Assembly: GCA_000687975.1 (NCBI GenBank)
Contig: JIAB01000001.1
Coordinates: 806,001 to 870,000, forward strand
Direction of reading: 5' to 3'
Source of the DNA: Lachnospiraceae bacterium AC2031
GTDB lineage: Bacteria > Bacillota > Clostridia > Lachnospirales > Lachnospiraceae
Length of the DNA: 64,000 bases
Part shown: positions 1-9,383 of the stretch, in pieces
Layout of the letters: every line of letters starts with the position of its first letter
How positions within the stretch are numbered: the stretch's first letter is position 1
Notes under the pieces: model-generated
What the model was told of the DNA's origin: nothing
What the model saw: the letters and a program-made list of their open reading frames with translations, nothing else
Database searches by the model: none
Made by a program: the position numbers and the translations under genes

Positions 1-275
1 CCTGTTGTGATAATCTTAATGTTCTCCTTTACAAGAAGATCAGCGATATTATCTACATCAGGATTAAGCAGCATCAGATTAACACCAAATGGCTTATCTG
101 TTGCCTTACGAGCATCATAGATTTCCTGCTCGATTCTAGCTGCATCATATCCGCCTGAACCAATAAGACCAAGGCCGCCTGCGTTAGAAACTGCTGCTGC
201 AAACTTGCCAAGTGCAATGTTTGCCATACCTCCCTGTATTATTGGATATTTAGTACCAAGTAATTCATTAATCAT
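1..275 (-). CDS. fabK: Enoyl-ACP reductase II, FabK type (5' part only)
   Basis: Only the N-terminal 91 or so codons lie in the window; the rest is off the left edge. The product begins MINELLGTKYPIIQGGMA and continues with NAGGLGLIGSGG and KPFGVNLML, which is the FMN-binding TIM-barrel start of the FabK/nitronate monooxygenase family. FabK reduces enoyl-ACP with NAD(P)H and FMN in the last step of each fatty-acid elongation cycle. The ATG at 275 has AGAGGA about 6 nt upstream. It follows accA by 37 nt in the same direction, so a fatty-acid role is better supported than nitronate oxidation. Confidence 0.88.
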   Translation of the reverse strand, partial: MINELLGTKYPIIQGGMANIALGKFAAAVSNAGGLGLIGSGGYDAARIEQEIYDARKATDKPFGVNLMLLNPDVDNIADLLVKENIKIITT

Positions 276-312
276 GTTATATTCCTCTTATCTGTAAAAC
301 GGATTCTACACA

Positions 313-1251
313 TTAACCAAGTACATAGGAATCAATGTGACGGAACTTCTCATAACGATCCTTCGCTATATCAGAACCGCTCTTTCCTTTGAATCGACGG
401 AGCTCGCGAACAAGCATCTCATCAATATCGCGGTAAACAACACTTGGATTATGATGTGCACCGCAAAGTGGTTCGTTAATGATTCCTTCAATTACGCCGA
501 AATGCAGAAGATCCTGTGCAGTAAGCTTCATAAGCTTACAAGCCTCATCTGACTTAGAAGAATCCTTCCAAAGTATGGATGCAAATCCCTCTGGTGACAG
601 AACTGAATATACTGCATTTTCCAGCATGTATACTGAGTTTGCTACACCGATAGCAAGAGCACCACCACTGGAGCCCTCACCTGTAACGATTGCGATAACT
701 GGCACCTTAAGTGCACTCATCTCAGCAAGGTTACGTGATATAGCCTGGCTCTGTCCATGAGCCTCAGCATCAAGTCCAGGATAAGCACCTGGAGTATCTA
801 TAAATGTTATGATCGGACGCCCAAACTTTTCAGCCTGCTTCATAAGACGAAGTGCCTTACGATATCCTTCAGGCTCAGGCATACCGAAATTGTATTCCAT
901 GTTTTCTGTAAGGTCGCGACCCTTACGATGACCAAGTACTGTTACTGGCACACCGTGGAACATACCGATACCACCGTAAATACTCTTATCTTCCTTGTTC
1001 AGTACGTCACCACGCTGTACAAAGAAATCATCAAACAGAGCATCGATATAATCATCAACCTTAGGACGCTTAATATGTCTTGCAAGGAAAACCTTATCAG
1101 CAGGAGCAAGCTCTGCAGCCTCTGCCGCTGTCTTGTCATACTCTGCATGAAGGTCACTCAGAAGCTCAACCTGATCCATATCGCCATCAAGTGCAGCTAT
1201 CTGCTCCTCAAGAGCTGTAAGCTTATTATCAATATCTCTTATCTCAGCCAT
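313..1251 (-). CDS. accA: Acetyl-CoA carboxylase carboxyltransferase subunit alpha
   Basis: 312 aa, the usual length for AccA. It pairs with AccD to move the carboxyl group from carboxybiotin to acetyl-CoA, giving malonyl-CoA in the cytoplasm. The N-terminal coiled-coil (about 1-50) is followed by the crotonase-like carboxyltransferase domain with GPITFIDTPGAYPG-like text (here RPIITFIDTPGAYPG) and GEGSSGGALAIGVAN, the oxyanion-forming glycine loops. Its start overlaps the end of accD by 13 nt, which suggests translational coupling and matched subunit amounts. Confidence 0.96.
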   Translation of the reverse strand: MAEIRDIDNKLTALEEQIAALDGDMDQVELLSDLHAEYDKTAAEAAELAPADKVFLARHIKRPKVDDYIDALFDDFFVQRGDVLNKEDKSIYGGIGMFHGVPVTVLGHRKGRDLTENMEYNFGMPEPEGYRKALRLMKQAEKFGRPIITFIDTPGAYPGLDAEAHGQSQAISRNLAEMSALKVPVIAIVTGEGSSGGALAIGVANSVYMLENAVYSVLSPEGFASILWKDSSKSDEACKLMKLTAQDLLHFGVIEGIINEPLCGAHHNPSVVYRDIDEMLVRELRRFKGKSGSDIAKDRYEKFRHIDSYVLG

Positions 1252-2162
1252 GACTTCCTCCTCTTCTCATGGAGTCTCAGAAGTTGTGCCAGCTGATCAC
1301 GCATCTCAAGACGAGATACGATGCCATCCACAAATCCATGTTCCTCCAGGTATTCTGCCCTCTGGAAGCCCTTTGGCAGTTTCTGACCAATGGTCTGTTC
1401 TATAACTCGAGGACCGGCGAATCCTATAAGAGCGCCTGGCTCAGCTATAGTAATATCAGCGAGAGTAGCAAAACTTGCACTTACACCACCTGTTGTAGGA
1501 TGAGTCAGTACTGATATATAAAGTCCGCCATTTTCGCTAAATCTTTGAACAGCCGCTGATGTCTTAGCCATCTGCATAAGGGAAAGAATACCCTCCTGCA
1601 TTCTGGCACCACCGCTGGCAGTAAAGATAATAACTGGAAGCTCCTGTTTTTCAGCAACTTCAAATGTCTTCGTTATCATTTCACCAACAGCAACACCCAT
1701 GCTGCCCATAAGGAATTCAGGCGCCATAACAGCTACAACCGCCTTATATCCTTCTATCTCACAAATGCCAGAGAGGACGCCCTCATCCAGCCCAGTTTTA
1801 GTTTTAAGCCCCGATATCTTCTCTTCGTAATCTGGATAGTCAAGTGGATTGTTAAATGGTATAGAAAACTTTATCTTTCTAAAAGTACCAGGGTCCGCAA
1901 GACCAGCCATACGTCTTCTTGCTGATATCTTTGCATGTTTGCCACACTCTGGGCACACATAGAGATTTTTCTTAACCTGTTTCAGAGGAAGGGTTACATT
2001 GCAATCGGAGCAGGTAAATACCTGCTCCGACTCTGTATCATCATCTAATTCCTCGTTAACAGACTCGACTAATTCGACATTTCCCTTCTCGATATCAGTC
2101 TCTGATCTCTTGGTAGCTGTATCAAGATGTGCCCCCTGACTATGCTTACCAAAAAGTTTCAT
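1239..2162 (-). CDS. accD: Acetyl-CoA carboxylase carboxyltransferase subunit beta
   Basis: 307 aa. Residues about 50-77 hold the AccD zinc ribbon, CSDCN and CPECG, with four cysteines in the expected spacing. The C-terminal crotonase fold has the conserved FTASGGARMQEG and TTGGVSASFA loops. The first 45 or so residues are a charged extension not typical of the shortest AccD proteins. It sits between acpP (26-nt gap) and accA (13-nt overlap). The biotin carboxylase and carrier genes are not in the window and may follow fabK off the left edge. Confidence 0.96.
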   Translation of the reverse strand: MKLFGKHSQGAHLDTATKRSETDIEKGNVELVESVNEELDDDTESEQVFTCSDCNVTLPLKQVKKNLYVCPECGKHAKISARRRMAGLADPGTFRKIKFSIPFNNPLDYPDYEEKISGLKTKTGLDEGVLSGICEIEGYKAVVAVMAPEFLMGSMGVAVGEMITKTFEVAEKQELPVIIFTASGGARMQEGILSLMQMAKTSAAVQRFSENGGLYISVLTHPTTGGVSASFATLADITIAEPGALIGFAGPRVIEQTIGQKLPKGFQRAEYLEEHGFVDGIVSRLEMRDQLAQLLRLHEKRRKSWLR

Positions 2163-2188
2163 AATTATGCCTCCGAACGAGTAGTAAT

Positions 2189-2413
2189 TTATTTATGTGC
2201 TTCTACGTAATCAACAAGATCCTGAACTGTCTTGATGTTTGGAAGATCCTCATCAGCTATAGCAACACCGATAGCATCCTCGATAGCCATACCAAGCTCT
2301 ACTGCATCAAGAGAATCAGCACCAAGATCATCTGTAAGAGATGCCTCAAGAGTAATCTTCTCCTCATCTACACTAAGTGTCTCTGCGATAACTGCTTTAA
2401 TTTCATCAAACAT
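2189..2413 (-). CDS. acpP: Acyl carrier protein
   Basis: 74 aa, strongly acidic. The motif [12 protein letters not shown] places the 4'-phosphopantetheine attachment site at Ser34. It carries the growing acyl chain in type II fatty-acid synthesis. It is the first gene after a consensus promoter (-35 TTGACA, -10 TATAAT) and is followed by accD, accA and fabK, so it heads this fatty-acid operon. Length and motif leave little doubt; a dedicated carrier protein for another pathway is unlikely in this context. Confidence 0.95.
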   Translation of the reverse strand: MFDEIKAVIAETLSVDEEKITLEASLTDDLGADSLDAVELGMAIEDAIGVAIADEDLPNIKTVQDLVDYVEAHK

Positions 2414-2507
2414 TTCTTTCGTTCTCCTTTTTATTTGATTGATAGTGCCGCACGACTTGCGGTCAATATGGTTAAAATATTTTATTTAAATTTTTTTAAC
2501 CTTTTTT

Positions 2508-2535
2508 ATTATATCTCTTATGAGAATAATGTCAA
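2508..2535 (-). promoter_or_regulatory. Promoter of acpP-accD-accA-fabK
   Basis: Reading the minus strand, -35 TTGACA (2530-2535) and -10 TATAAT (2508-2513) both match the sigma-A consensus exactly, with a 16-nt spacer. The AT-rich leader between -10 and the acpP start could hold a fatty-acid regulator site, but I see no clear FapR or FabT operator. Confidence 0.85.
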
Positions 2536-2548
2536 TACATTTTTAGCC

Positions 2549-2575
2549 AAAAAAACAAGGCCTGTTGGCCTTGTT
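2549..2575 (-). terminator. Terminator of acyl-CoA synthetase gene
   Basis: A 9-bp perfect stem (2554-2562 with 2567-2575) has a 4-nt loop and a run of seven T on the minus strand. The stem includes the stop codon of the gene ending at 2574. It separates that gene from the acpP promoter just downstream. Confidence 0.9.
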
Positions 2576-4259
2576 ATTCTTTCCAGTCTTTTGATTTAAT
2601 CTCTGATCGGCGGATCTTTCCGCTGGATGTCTTTGGAAGACTATCCACAAAATCAATAAACTTAGGTCGTTTATATGATGCAAGATTCGTCTTAAGGTAC
2701 TTCATAGTATCCTTCTTAAGCTTATCGGTTTCAGTATAACCCTTTGTAAGAACGATGGAAGCCTTGATTGCCTGACCACGTACCTTGTCAGGAACGCTTG
2801 TAACAGCACACTCCAGAACATATGGAAGCTTCATGATCTCATTTTCTATCTCAAAAGGTCCTACTCTGTAACCTGCAGACTTAATGATGTCATCCACTCT
2901 ACCTACATACCAGAGATATCCATCTGCATCCTTAAATGCTGTATCGCCAGTATGATAGTAACCATCGTGAAGAACCTGAGCTGTCTTCTCCTCGTCCTTA
3001 TAATAGCCAAGGAAAAGGCCACAAGGTTTCTTATCTTTAATTCTTATACAAACCTCACCGGTTTCGTTAACTCCAACCTCTCGGTCTCCGTCTCTAAGAA
3101 GCACCACGTCGTACTGTGGACTTGGCTTCCCCATAGAACCTGGTCTTGGAACGCTTCCCTTCAGGTTAGCAATGGTAAGTGTTGTTTCTGTCTGGCCAAA
3201 GCCCTCCATGATCTTAAGACCTGTAGCCTTATAGAACTTCTCATAAACCTCAGGGTTAAGTGCCTCACCAGCAGTTGAAACATTCTTCAGACTTGATAAG
3301 TCAAACTTCTTCATATCAACATGCACCAGCATTCTGAACACTGTTGGAGGCGCACAGAAGGAAGTCATGTGATACTTCTCCATCATTGAGAGAATCTCTT
3401 TCGCAAAGAATTCATCATAGTCATATGTGAATATAGGAGCCTCTGAAAGCCACTGTCCATAAATCTTGCCCCAGAGTGCTTTTCCCCATCCTGTATCACT
3501 TATAGTAAAATGGAGTCCCTCGCTATCAACCTGATGCCAGTACTTTGCTGTCACATAATGACCAAGTGGATACTTGTGGCTGTGAGCAGCCATCTTTGGA
3601 TATGAAGTGGTTCCCGAAGTAAAAAACATGAGTGCCGTGTCATTTCCACCTGCAGCATCAGCTGGTCTCTTAAGTGTAGCCGAGAAGAATCTGATATCAC
3701 GGTTATAATTTGCCCAGCCTTCTCTGGTTCCGTTGACGATTATCTTAGTTCTAAGTCCAAGATAGTTCTTTGCAGCCTTTTCAACTTCATCTGCAACCTC
3801 ACCATCTGCTGTACAGATAACTGCATTTATTCCGCCTGCCTTAAAGCGATATTCAAAATCTTTCTTTGTAAGCAGGAAGGAACATGGAACTGCGATAGCA
3901 CCAATCTTGTGAAGTGCCACAAGAGTGAACCAGAACTGATAATGTCTCTTCATAATCAGAAGAACTCTGTCGCCCTTTTTTATTCCAAGGTAATGAAGAT
4001 AATTCGCAGTCTTATTAGAATATGTCATCATATCCTTAAATGTAATCCTGCGCTCCTTGCCTTCTTTAGAAACATGGAGCATAGCTGTCTTATCAGGGCA
4101 CTCTGCTGCAAGTACGTCCACAACATCGAAACCAAAGTTGAAGTTATCGTCATCGTGGAATTCTATTCCCTGAAGAGCACCTGACTCATCTTCACATACA
4201 GATATAAACTTTCCAGCCACCCCAGGTGCTGGAACATAATTTAATTCACTATTTGCCAT
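2574..4259 (-). CDS. AMP-forming acyl-CoA synthetase
   Basis: 561 aa, ANL superfamily. The adenylation core has the P-loop-like motif TSGTTSYPKM (from about residue 214), GFGQTETT, and the hinge YHTGDTA; the C-terminal lid ends in PKTSSGKIRRSE with the catalytic lysine near 548. The enzyme activates a carboxylic acid to an acyl-CoA through an acyl-AMP. Overall layout resembles medium-chain/acetyl-type AcsM-like proteins; the substrate cannot be told from sequence alone. It stands alone between two terminators. A perfect palindrome overlaps its -35 region, so a repressor controlled by an acid or acyl-CoA ligand is likely. Confidence 0.9.
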   Translation of the reverse strand: MANSELNYVPAPGVAGKFISVCEDESGALQGIEFHDDDNFNFGFDVVDVLAAECPDKTAMLHVSKEGKERRITFKDMMTYSNKTANYLHYLGIKKGDRVLLIMKRHYQFWFTLVALHKIGAIAVPCSFLLTKKDFEYRFKAGGINAVICTADGEVADEVEKAAKNYLGLRTKIIVNGTREGWANYNRDIRFFSATLKRPADAAGGNDTALMFFTSGTTSYPKMAAHSHKYPLGHYVTAKYWHQVDSEGLHFTISDTGWGKALWGKIYGQWLSEAPIFTYDYDEFFAKEILSMMEKYHMTSFCAPPTVFRMLVHVDMKKFDLSSLKNVSTAGEALNPEVYEKFYKATGLKIMEGFGQTETTLTIANLKGSVPRPGSMGKPSPQYDVVLLRDGDREVGVNETGEVCIRIKDKKPCGLFLGYYKDEEKTAQVLHDGYYHTGDTAFKDADGYLWYVGRVDDIIKSAGYRVGPFEIENEIMKLPYVLECAVTSVPDKVRGQAIKASIVLTKGYTETDKLKKDTMKYLKTNLASYKRPKFIDFVDSLPKTSSGKIRRSEIKSKDWKE

Positions 4260-4298
4260 TTATTATCCTCTTAGTTTTAAATCCTTATGTCTTGTAGA

Positions 4299-4327
4299 AT
4301 TATACTTGGCACACGTAGTTTTGAAAA
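4299..4327 (-). promoter_or_regulatory. Promoter of acyl-CoA synthetase gene
   Basis: On the minus strand -10 TATAAT (4299-4304) matches consensus. The best -35, TTTTCA (4322-4327) at a 17-nt spacer, is weak and lies inside the palindrome at 4311-4335. Confidence 0.6.
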
Positions 4328-4335
4328 CTACGTGT
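4311..4335. promoter_or_regulatory. Perfect 25-nt palindrome, likely repressor operator
   Basis: Twelve-base arms (ACACGTAGTTTT and its exact reverse complement) flank one central G. It lies 52-76 nt upstream of the acyl-CoA synthetase start and covers the -35 region and part of the spacer, the usual position for a blocking repressor of TetR or GntR kind. There is no T tract beside it, so a terminator is unlikely. Confidence 0.7.
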
Positions 4336-4399
4336 TATATTACTGGGCTCATTATATTATCACTAGAATTATAAATCAAGTAAAATGTCATCATCCAAA

Positions 4400-4434
4400 A
4401 ACAAAAATATCGAAGGAGACTTATCTCCTTCGAT
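4400..4434 (-). terminator. Terminator of exonuclease III gene
   Basis: An 11-bp perfect stem (4409-4419 with 4424-4434), a 4-nt loop and a T-rich tail on the minus strand lie 4 nt after the stop of the gene ending at 4438. Confidence 0.88.
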
Positions 4435-4437
4435 AAC

Positions 4438-5193
4438 TTAAAGATCGATATCTAGTTCGATAGGACAATGATCTGATCCATATATTTCATTATGAATCTT
4501 CGCATCTACAATCCTGCCCTGGATAGAATCTGACACAACAAAGTAGTCAATACGCCATCCTGCATTTCTCTCACGGGAATTAAATCTGTATGACCACCAG
4601 GAATATGCATCTGTCAGATCTGGGTACTTATATCTAAATGAATCTACAAAGCCAGCATCAAGAAGCGTGCTGAACTTTTCTCTCTCCTGATCAGTGAAAC
4701 CAGCGTTCTGGTGATTACCTGCAGGATTCTTAAGGTCAATCTCCTGATGAGCCACATTTAAATCTCCACACATGATAACTGGCTTTTCCTTAGCCTTCTC
4801 AGTAAGGAAGTTTCTAAAGTCATCTTCCCACTCCATGCGGTAGTCAAGTCTCTTAAGCTCATTCTGAGAATTAGGAACGTATACGCATACAAAGTAGTAA
4901 TCATCCATATCCAGAGTAATAAGACGGCCTTCCTGATCATGCTTTTCAATACCCATTCCATAGTAAACCGCTGATGGTTCTTTCTTTGTGAAAACTGCAG
5001 TACCTGAATAGCCCTTCTTCACCGCATAGTTCCAATACTGATGATATCCAGGAAGATCCAGAACATGCTGTCCCTCCTGCATCTTACTTTCCTGAATCGC
5101 AAAGATATCAGCATCTAAAGCTGCAAAGCTTTCATCGAAGCCCTTCTTAGCACATGCTCTAATTCCGTTAACGTTCCATGATATAAATTTCAT
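4438..5193 (-). CDS. xth: Exodeoxyribonuclease III (AP endonuclease)
   Basis: 251 aa, the normal size for ExoA/Xth of Firmicutes. It cuts DNA 5' of abasic sites and has 3'-5' exonuclease activity in base excision repair. Endonuclease/exonuclease/phosphatase fold motifs appear in order: FISWNVNGIRA at the start, the metal ligand in IQESKMQ, YVPNS, GDLNVAHQEID, and the catalytic SDHCPIELD near the C terminus. It has its own terminator; the next gene upstream ends 27 nt before it, so they may be co-transcribed. Confidence 0.95.
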   Translation of the reverse strand: MKFISWNVNGIRACAKKGFDESFAALDADIFAIQESKMQEGQHVLDLPGYHQYWNYAVKKGYSGTAVFTKKEPSAVYYGMGIEKHDQEGRLITLDMDDYYFVCVYVPNSQNELKRLDYRMEWEDDFRNFLTEKAKEKPVIMCGDLNVAHQEIDLKNPAGNHQNAGFTDQEREKFSTLLDAGFVDSFRYKYPDLTDAYSWWSYRFNSRERNAGWRIDYFVVSDSIQGRIVDAKIHNEIYGSDHCPIELDIDL

Positions 5194-5220
5194 ATTCTGT
5201 CTCCAAAAGTAAACTAGTAA

Positions 5221-5931
5221 TTATCTGTTACGAGGCTTCGGATTAGGCTGCTTAGCTACGCCTACAAGTCCAGCCGCCATCATAAGTATCATTCCAAATG
5301 GAACCGATGCAGCCGCAAAGTCTACAAGATAGTAAAGCTTTGTGAGCTTTAATAACTCTCCAAGTCCAAAAAAGACAAGTGGATTGAAAAGAATGCAAAG
5401 TCTCGAAACCCTCATCAGTCCATTCCATATAAAATGGATCGACGCCACTGACATTCCGACGATGCTAACTATCAAATATGCAAACAGTGGAATCGCTATA
5501 TAATAAAACATTCCTTCTGTTGTTGAAATGATATCAGCTCCCATAAGGTTAGTAGCAAAAAGCAACTTATAAACGAGAGCCATCATTATATATCCTGACT
5601 GAATAAAAAGATATGCTATACAGTAAGCAACAGCTCCAACTTCGAAGAGACTTCCCATCTGCCTGTTGAGAACTCCTCTCTTTCTCTTCATATATCTGAA
5701 CAACTTTACGTAGTCCCTAAGTCCCACATAATTTAGAGCTATGCCTATACCTGACAGAATGAGTGATATCTCAAATCTGATAAATGGCATCTTTGGCCAG
5801 TTGCTCTGGATGTAACCATTACGTACGTTACCTTCACCATACGCACCGCTGAGCCAGCACGCTGCCATACATATAGCCGCGCCGATCATGCCAATCAGCA
5901 TATTCCTCATTACTTTATTTTTGTTCTTCAT
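5221..5931 (-). CDS. Unrecognised multi-pass membrane protein
   Basis: About 236 aa from the ATG at 5931, which I prefer because AAGGAA lies about 8 nt upstream; an in-frame ATG at 5952 lacks a ribosome site. Five or six hydrophobic segments are visible, including a first one with MLIGMIGAAICMAACWLSG and others near residues 45-70, 95-120, 130-165 and 195-225. A cytoplasmic stretch YMKRKRGVLN is basic. It overlaps the end of the EamA gene by 17 nt, so the two are probably translated together. I recognise no family. Confidence 0.7.
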   Translation of the reverse strand: MKNKNKVMRNMLIGMIGAAICMAACWLSGAYGEGNVRNGYIQSNWPKMPFIRFEISLILSGIGIALNYVGLRDYVKLFRYMKRKRGVLNRQMGSLFEVGAVAYCIAYLFIQSGYIMMALVYKLLFATNLMGADIISTTEGMFYYIAIPLFAYLIVSIVGMSVASIHFIWNGLMRVSRLCILFNPLVFFGLGELLKLTKLYYLVDFAAASVPFGMILMMAAGLVGVAKQPNPKPRNR

Positions 5932-6844
5932 CCCCAGTTTCCTTATTATCATCCTTGGTTTTATGCAGGCCGTAACGCCACCTGATAACCCCAGCGCTAA
6001 TTATTATAACATAACCTATAATACTTAGTATATCTGGAATTTCATCGAATATCCAGATGCCCCAGATTGCCGCAAAAATAACCTGTGCGTAATCATACAC
6101 CGATATTTCCTTAGCAGGCGCATGGGAATAGGCCGCAGTAATATTCACCTGGCCACCCATAGCCCCTACTCCAGCCAGCACCATAAAAATCAGTTGCTTT
6201 GTAGTCATAGGTTCAAAATTTATAACGAGAAATGGAAGCGTCACCAGACAAGAGAATAAGGAGAAGCACATTACCACTACTGTTCCTCTCTCTCCACCAC
6301 TAGTCGCCTTCCGTAGAAACGTGTAGGCTGTTCCGGCACCAAAGCCTCCGAAGAGACCAACAAGTGCTGGTATACTTGCAAGACCCATTCCTGGTTTTAC
6401 AATAAAGACAACACCCACAAATGCCATCACAACCAGAAGGGATTCGACGACATTTGGCTTCTCCTTCAGAATAAATATAGACATGATGATAGCAAAGAAA
6501 GGAGACATCTTGTTCAGCATATTTGAGTCAGCAAGTCCAAGTCTGTCGATTGCCCAGAAATTTGCTATAAGTCCTGCCGTTCCAAACATACATCTAAAAA
6601 GAACGCTTGGAAAAGTCTTCTTATTGATCTTAAACTTCTCTTCACTTCTGGCGAGAAGAATGAGAGCCAGAAAAAGTGCCACAAAGTTTCTGAAAAATGC
6701 TTTCTCCATAGTTGGAAGATCTCCAGCCAGCTTTAGAAAAAGCGTCATCAAAGAAAATGAAAATGCCGCAAGCAAGATATGAAAGATACCCATTGCCATT
6801 TTATTCTTAGGCGTCTTATTTGTAGATTCTTTTTTTACTGTCAC
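5915..6844 (-). CDS. EamA/DMT-family transporter
   Basis: 309 aa with ten hydrophobic segments arranged as two repeats of five, the layout of drug/metabolite transporters of the EamA type (RhaT/YdcZ relatives). It probably exports or imports a small metabolite across the inner membrane; the substrate is unknown. The start is GTG at 6844 with AGGAAG 10 nt upstream; ATG at codon 16 is an alternative. The tail KTKDDNKETGDEEQK is charged and cytoplasmic. Confidence 0.85.
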   Translation of the reverse strand: MTVKKESTNKTPKNKMAMGIFHILLAAFSFSLMTLFLKLAGDLPTMEKAFFRNFVALFLALILLARSEEKFKINKKTFPSVLFRCMFGTAGLIANFWAIDRLGLADSNMLNKMSPFFAIIMSIFILKEKPNVVESLLVVMAFVGVVFIVKPGMGLASIPALVGLFGGFGAGTAYTFLRKATSGGERGTVVVMCFSLFSCLVTLPFLVINFEPMTTKQLIFMVLAGVGAMGGQVNITAAYSHAPAKEISVYDYAQVIFAAIWGIWIFDEIPDILSIIGYVIIISAGVIRWRYGLHKTKDDNKETGDEEQK

Positions 6845-6865
6845 TTACTAAACACTTCCTTTTTA

Positions 6866-6898
6866 TCAACAGAAAACCGGAGCCTTACTGCCCCGGTT
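6866..6898 (-). terminator. Terminator of lipoprotein gene
   Basis: A 9-bp stem with one G-U pair (6875-6883 with 6890-6898) and a 6-nt loop is followed on the minus strand by TTTTCTGTTG. It lies 5 nt after the stop at 6904. Confidence 0.7.
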
Positions 6899-6903
6899 AA
6901 TCT

Positions 6904-7668
6904 TTAATAGTATAGTGGAGAGATGAATCTCACTGCATCCTCCAGCTTATAATCATTATTCGTTGTAAAGGTTACTACAACGATGAGTCCTTCTTTCTTA
7001 ATAGCGAACTGGGTTCTACGTCCTACGTTAGACTGTTCATCTGGCACATCAAGTATCTCATACTTGTCACCAACAAATGTAGCAGTTCTTACTTTAAGAC
7101 CTTCATACTTTCCAGCTGCCATCTCAAGATACTCTCTGGCTGAATAATCAGGCATATTATACTCAGTTGGATTCACATAGGATACTATGATAGATGAACC
7201 TGACTCATTATGATATGCTATGGCAGCATATGTTGTTCCCTCATCATATGGGGATGTATAACCATACCACAGATTGTTTATATAGTCAGTTGTGGAATCA
7301 GTTGCAGTAGCCACTTCAGCCGCATCATAGAATTCCCAGCCCTCTGTATCAAGAGTTATCTTAAACTCAGCCAGTGTATTGTAATACACCTTTTCAGTTC
7401 TGACTCCCATAAGCGGAGCATCTGTCAGAGTTGCTGTAAGTTCATCCACCTTGCTTGCATCTGAAACTGTGGCATCACTGTAGCTAGCTATAAGAAGTGC
7501 ATCCGTAAGACTTGCATCCTCATCTTCTTCCTCAGAAGCATCTGCATCAGTCTTAGAACCATTCGAAAAAGAAGGCGATGAATATGCCTCCTCTTCCTTT
7601 TTACCACATCCAGATAGCACTGATAAAATAAGTACTGCAACAAGTAGTGCAGATATTTTCTTTTTCAT
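6904..7668 (-). CDS. Predicted lipoprotein of unknown function
   Basis: 254 aa. The N terminus MKKKISALLVAVLILSVLSGC is a lipoprotein signal with the lipid-modified cysteine at position 21. A low-complexity acidic linker (SDA/DAS repeats, about 35-85) leads to a compact domain of about 150 residues with WYGYTSPYDEGTTYAAIAY and a C-terminal VVVTFTTNNDYKLEDAVRFI, reminiscent of PsbP-like or DUF-type secreted domains. I cannot name the family. It follows yajC by 42 nt and may share its promoter. Confidence 0.75.
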   Translation of the reverse strand: MKKKISALLVAVLILSVLSGCGKKEEEAYSSPSFSNGSKTDADASEEEDEDASLTDALLIASYSDATVSDASKVDELTATLTDAPLMGVRTEKVYYNTLAEFKITLDTEGWEFYDAAEVATATDSTTDYINNLWYGYTSPYDEGTTYAAIAYHNESGSSIIVSYVNPTEYNMPDYSAREYLEMAAGKYEGLKVRTATFVGDKYEILDVPDEQSNVGRRTQFAIKKEGLIVVVTFTTNNDYKLEDAVRFISPLYY

Positions 7669-7710
7669 AGTAACTCTTTTCTATCAACTAATCCTAGGGT
7701 TTCTAAGATA

Positions 7711-8094
7711 TTAGTCTTCCTTCTTCTTGCCAACCTTCTTAGAACTCTTCTCTTCCTCAGCATCTTCCTTATATGCATCTTCTGGCTTCTCAACCTCAGC
7801 GATAGCCTTCTTATGCATAGGGATACGGCAGTTCTTGTTGTTACCGAACTCAACGATAACTGTGTCCTCATCCATACCGATAACTGTTCCGTAGAAACCA
7901 CTTGTTGTCATGATTGTATCGCCTGGCTTAATAGAGTTCATAAGTGACTCCTGCTCTTTACGCTGCTTCTTTGAAGGCTTTACAAACAGGAAGTAAACGA
8001 TCAGTACAAGAAATACTACATAACCAACGAGAAATACAACGCTGTTTCCGCCTGCAGCTCCTGTACCTTCTGTTAAAACCATTAGTGTATTCAT
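7711..8094 (-). CDS. yajC: Preprotein translocase subunit YajC
   Basis: 127 aa. One transmembrane helix (about residues 18-42, VVFLVGYVVFLVLIVYFLFV) is followed by the family motif FVKPSKKQRKEQE and the small beta domain LKPGDTIMTTSGFYGTVIGM-like text. The acidic/basic tail after about residue 100 is longer than in E. coli. YajC joins SecDF at the translocon. It lies next to tgt, a widely conserved adjacency, but has its own promoter between them. Confidence 0.93.
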   Translation of the reverse strand: MNTLMVLTEGTGAAGGNSVVFLVGYVVFLVLIVYFLFVKPSKKQRKEQESLMNSIKPGDTIMTTSGFYGTVIGMDEDTVIVEFGNNKNCRIPMHKKAIAEVEKPEDAYKEDAEEEKSSKKVGKKKED

Positions 8095-8126
8095 AATAAA
8101 TCTCCTCGTATTTTTTTCATCTTGAT

Positions 8127-8155
8127 ATAATAACGTACTTGTGAATTTTATGCAA
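8127..8155 (-). promoter_or_regulatory. Promoter of yajC
   Basis: On the minus strand, -35 TTGCAT (8150-8155), 17-nt spacer, -10 TATTAT (8127-8132). It sits in the 96-nt gap after tgt. Confidence 0.65.
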
Positions 8156-8190
8156 GTGATTCGTTTAATGTAAATCCTTACGTCATTTGA

Positions 8191-9336
<1,146 letters not shown>

Positions 9337-9383
9337 TTATCCTGCTACATTGCAGAATCAGGATAGTAGCATATTACAACTAA

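Noticed and set aside
4311-4335. Terminator at the 25-nt palindrome
   Set aside because: The central loop would be one base and no T run follows on either strand; it lies at a promoter.
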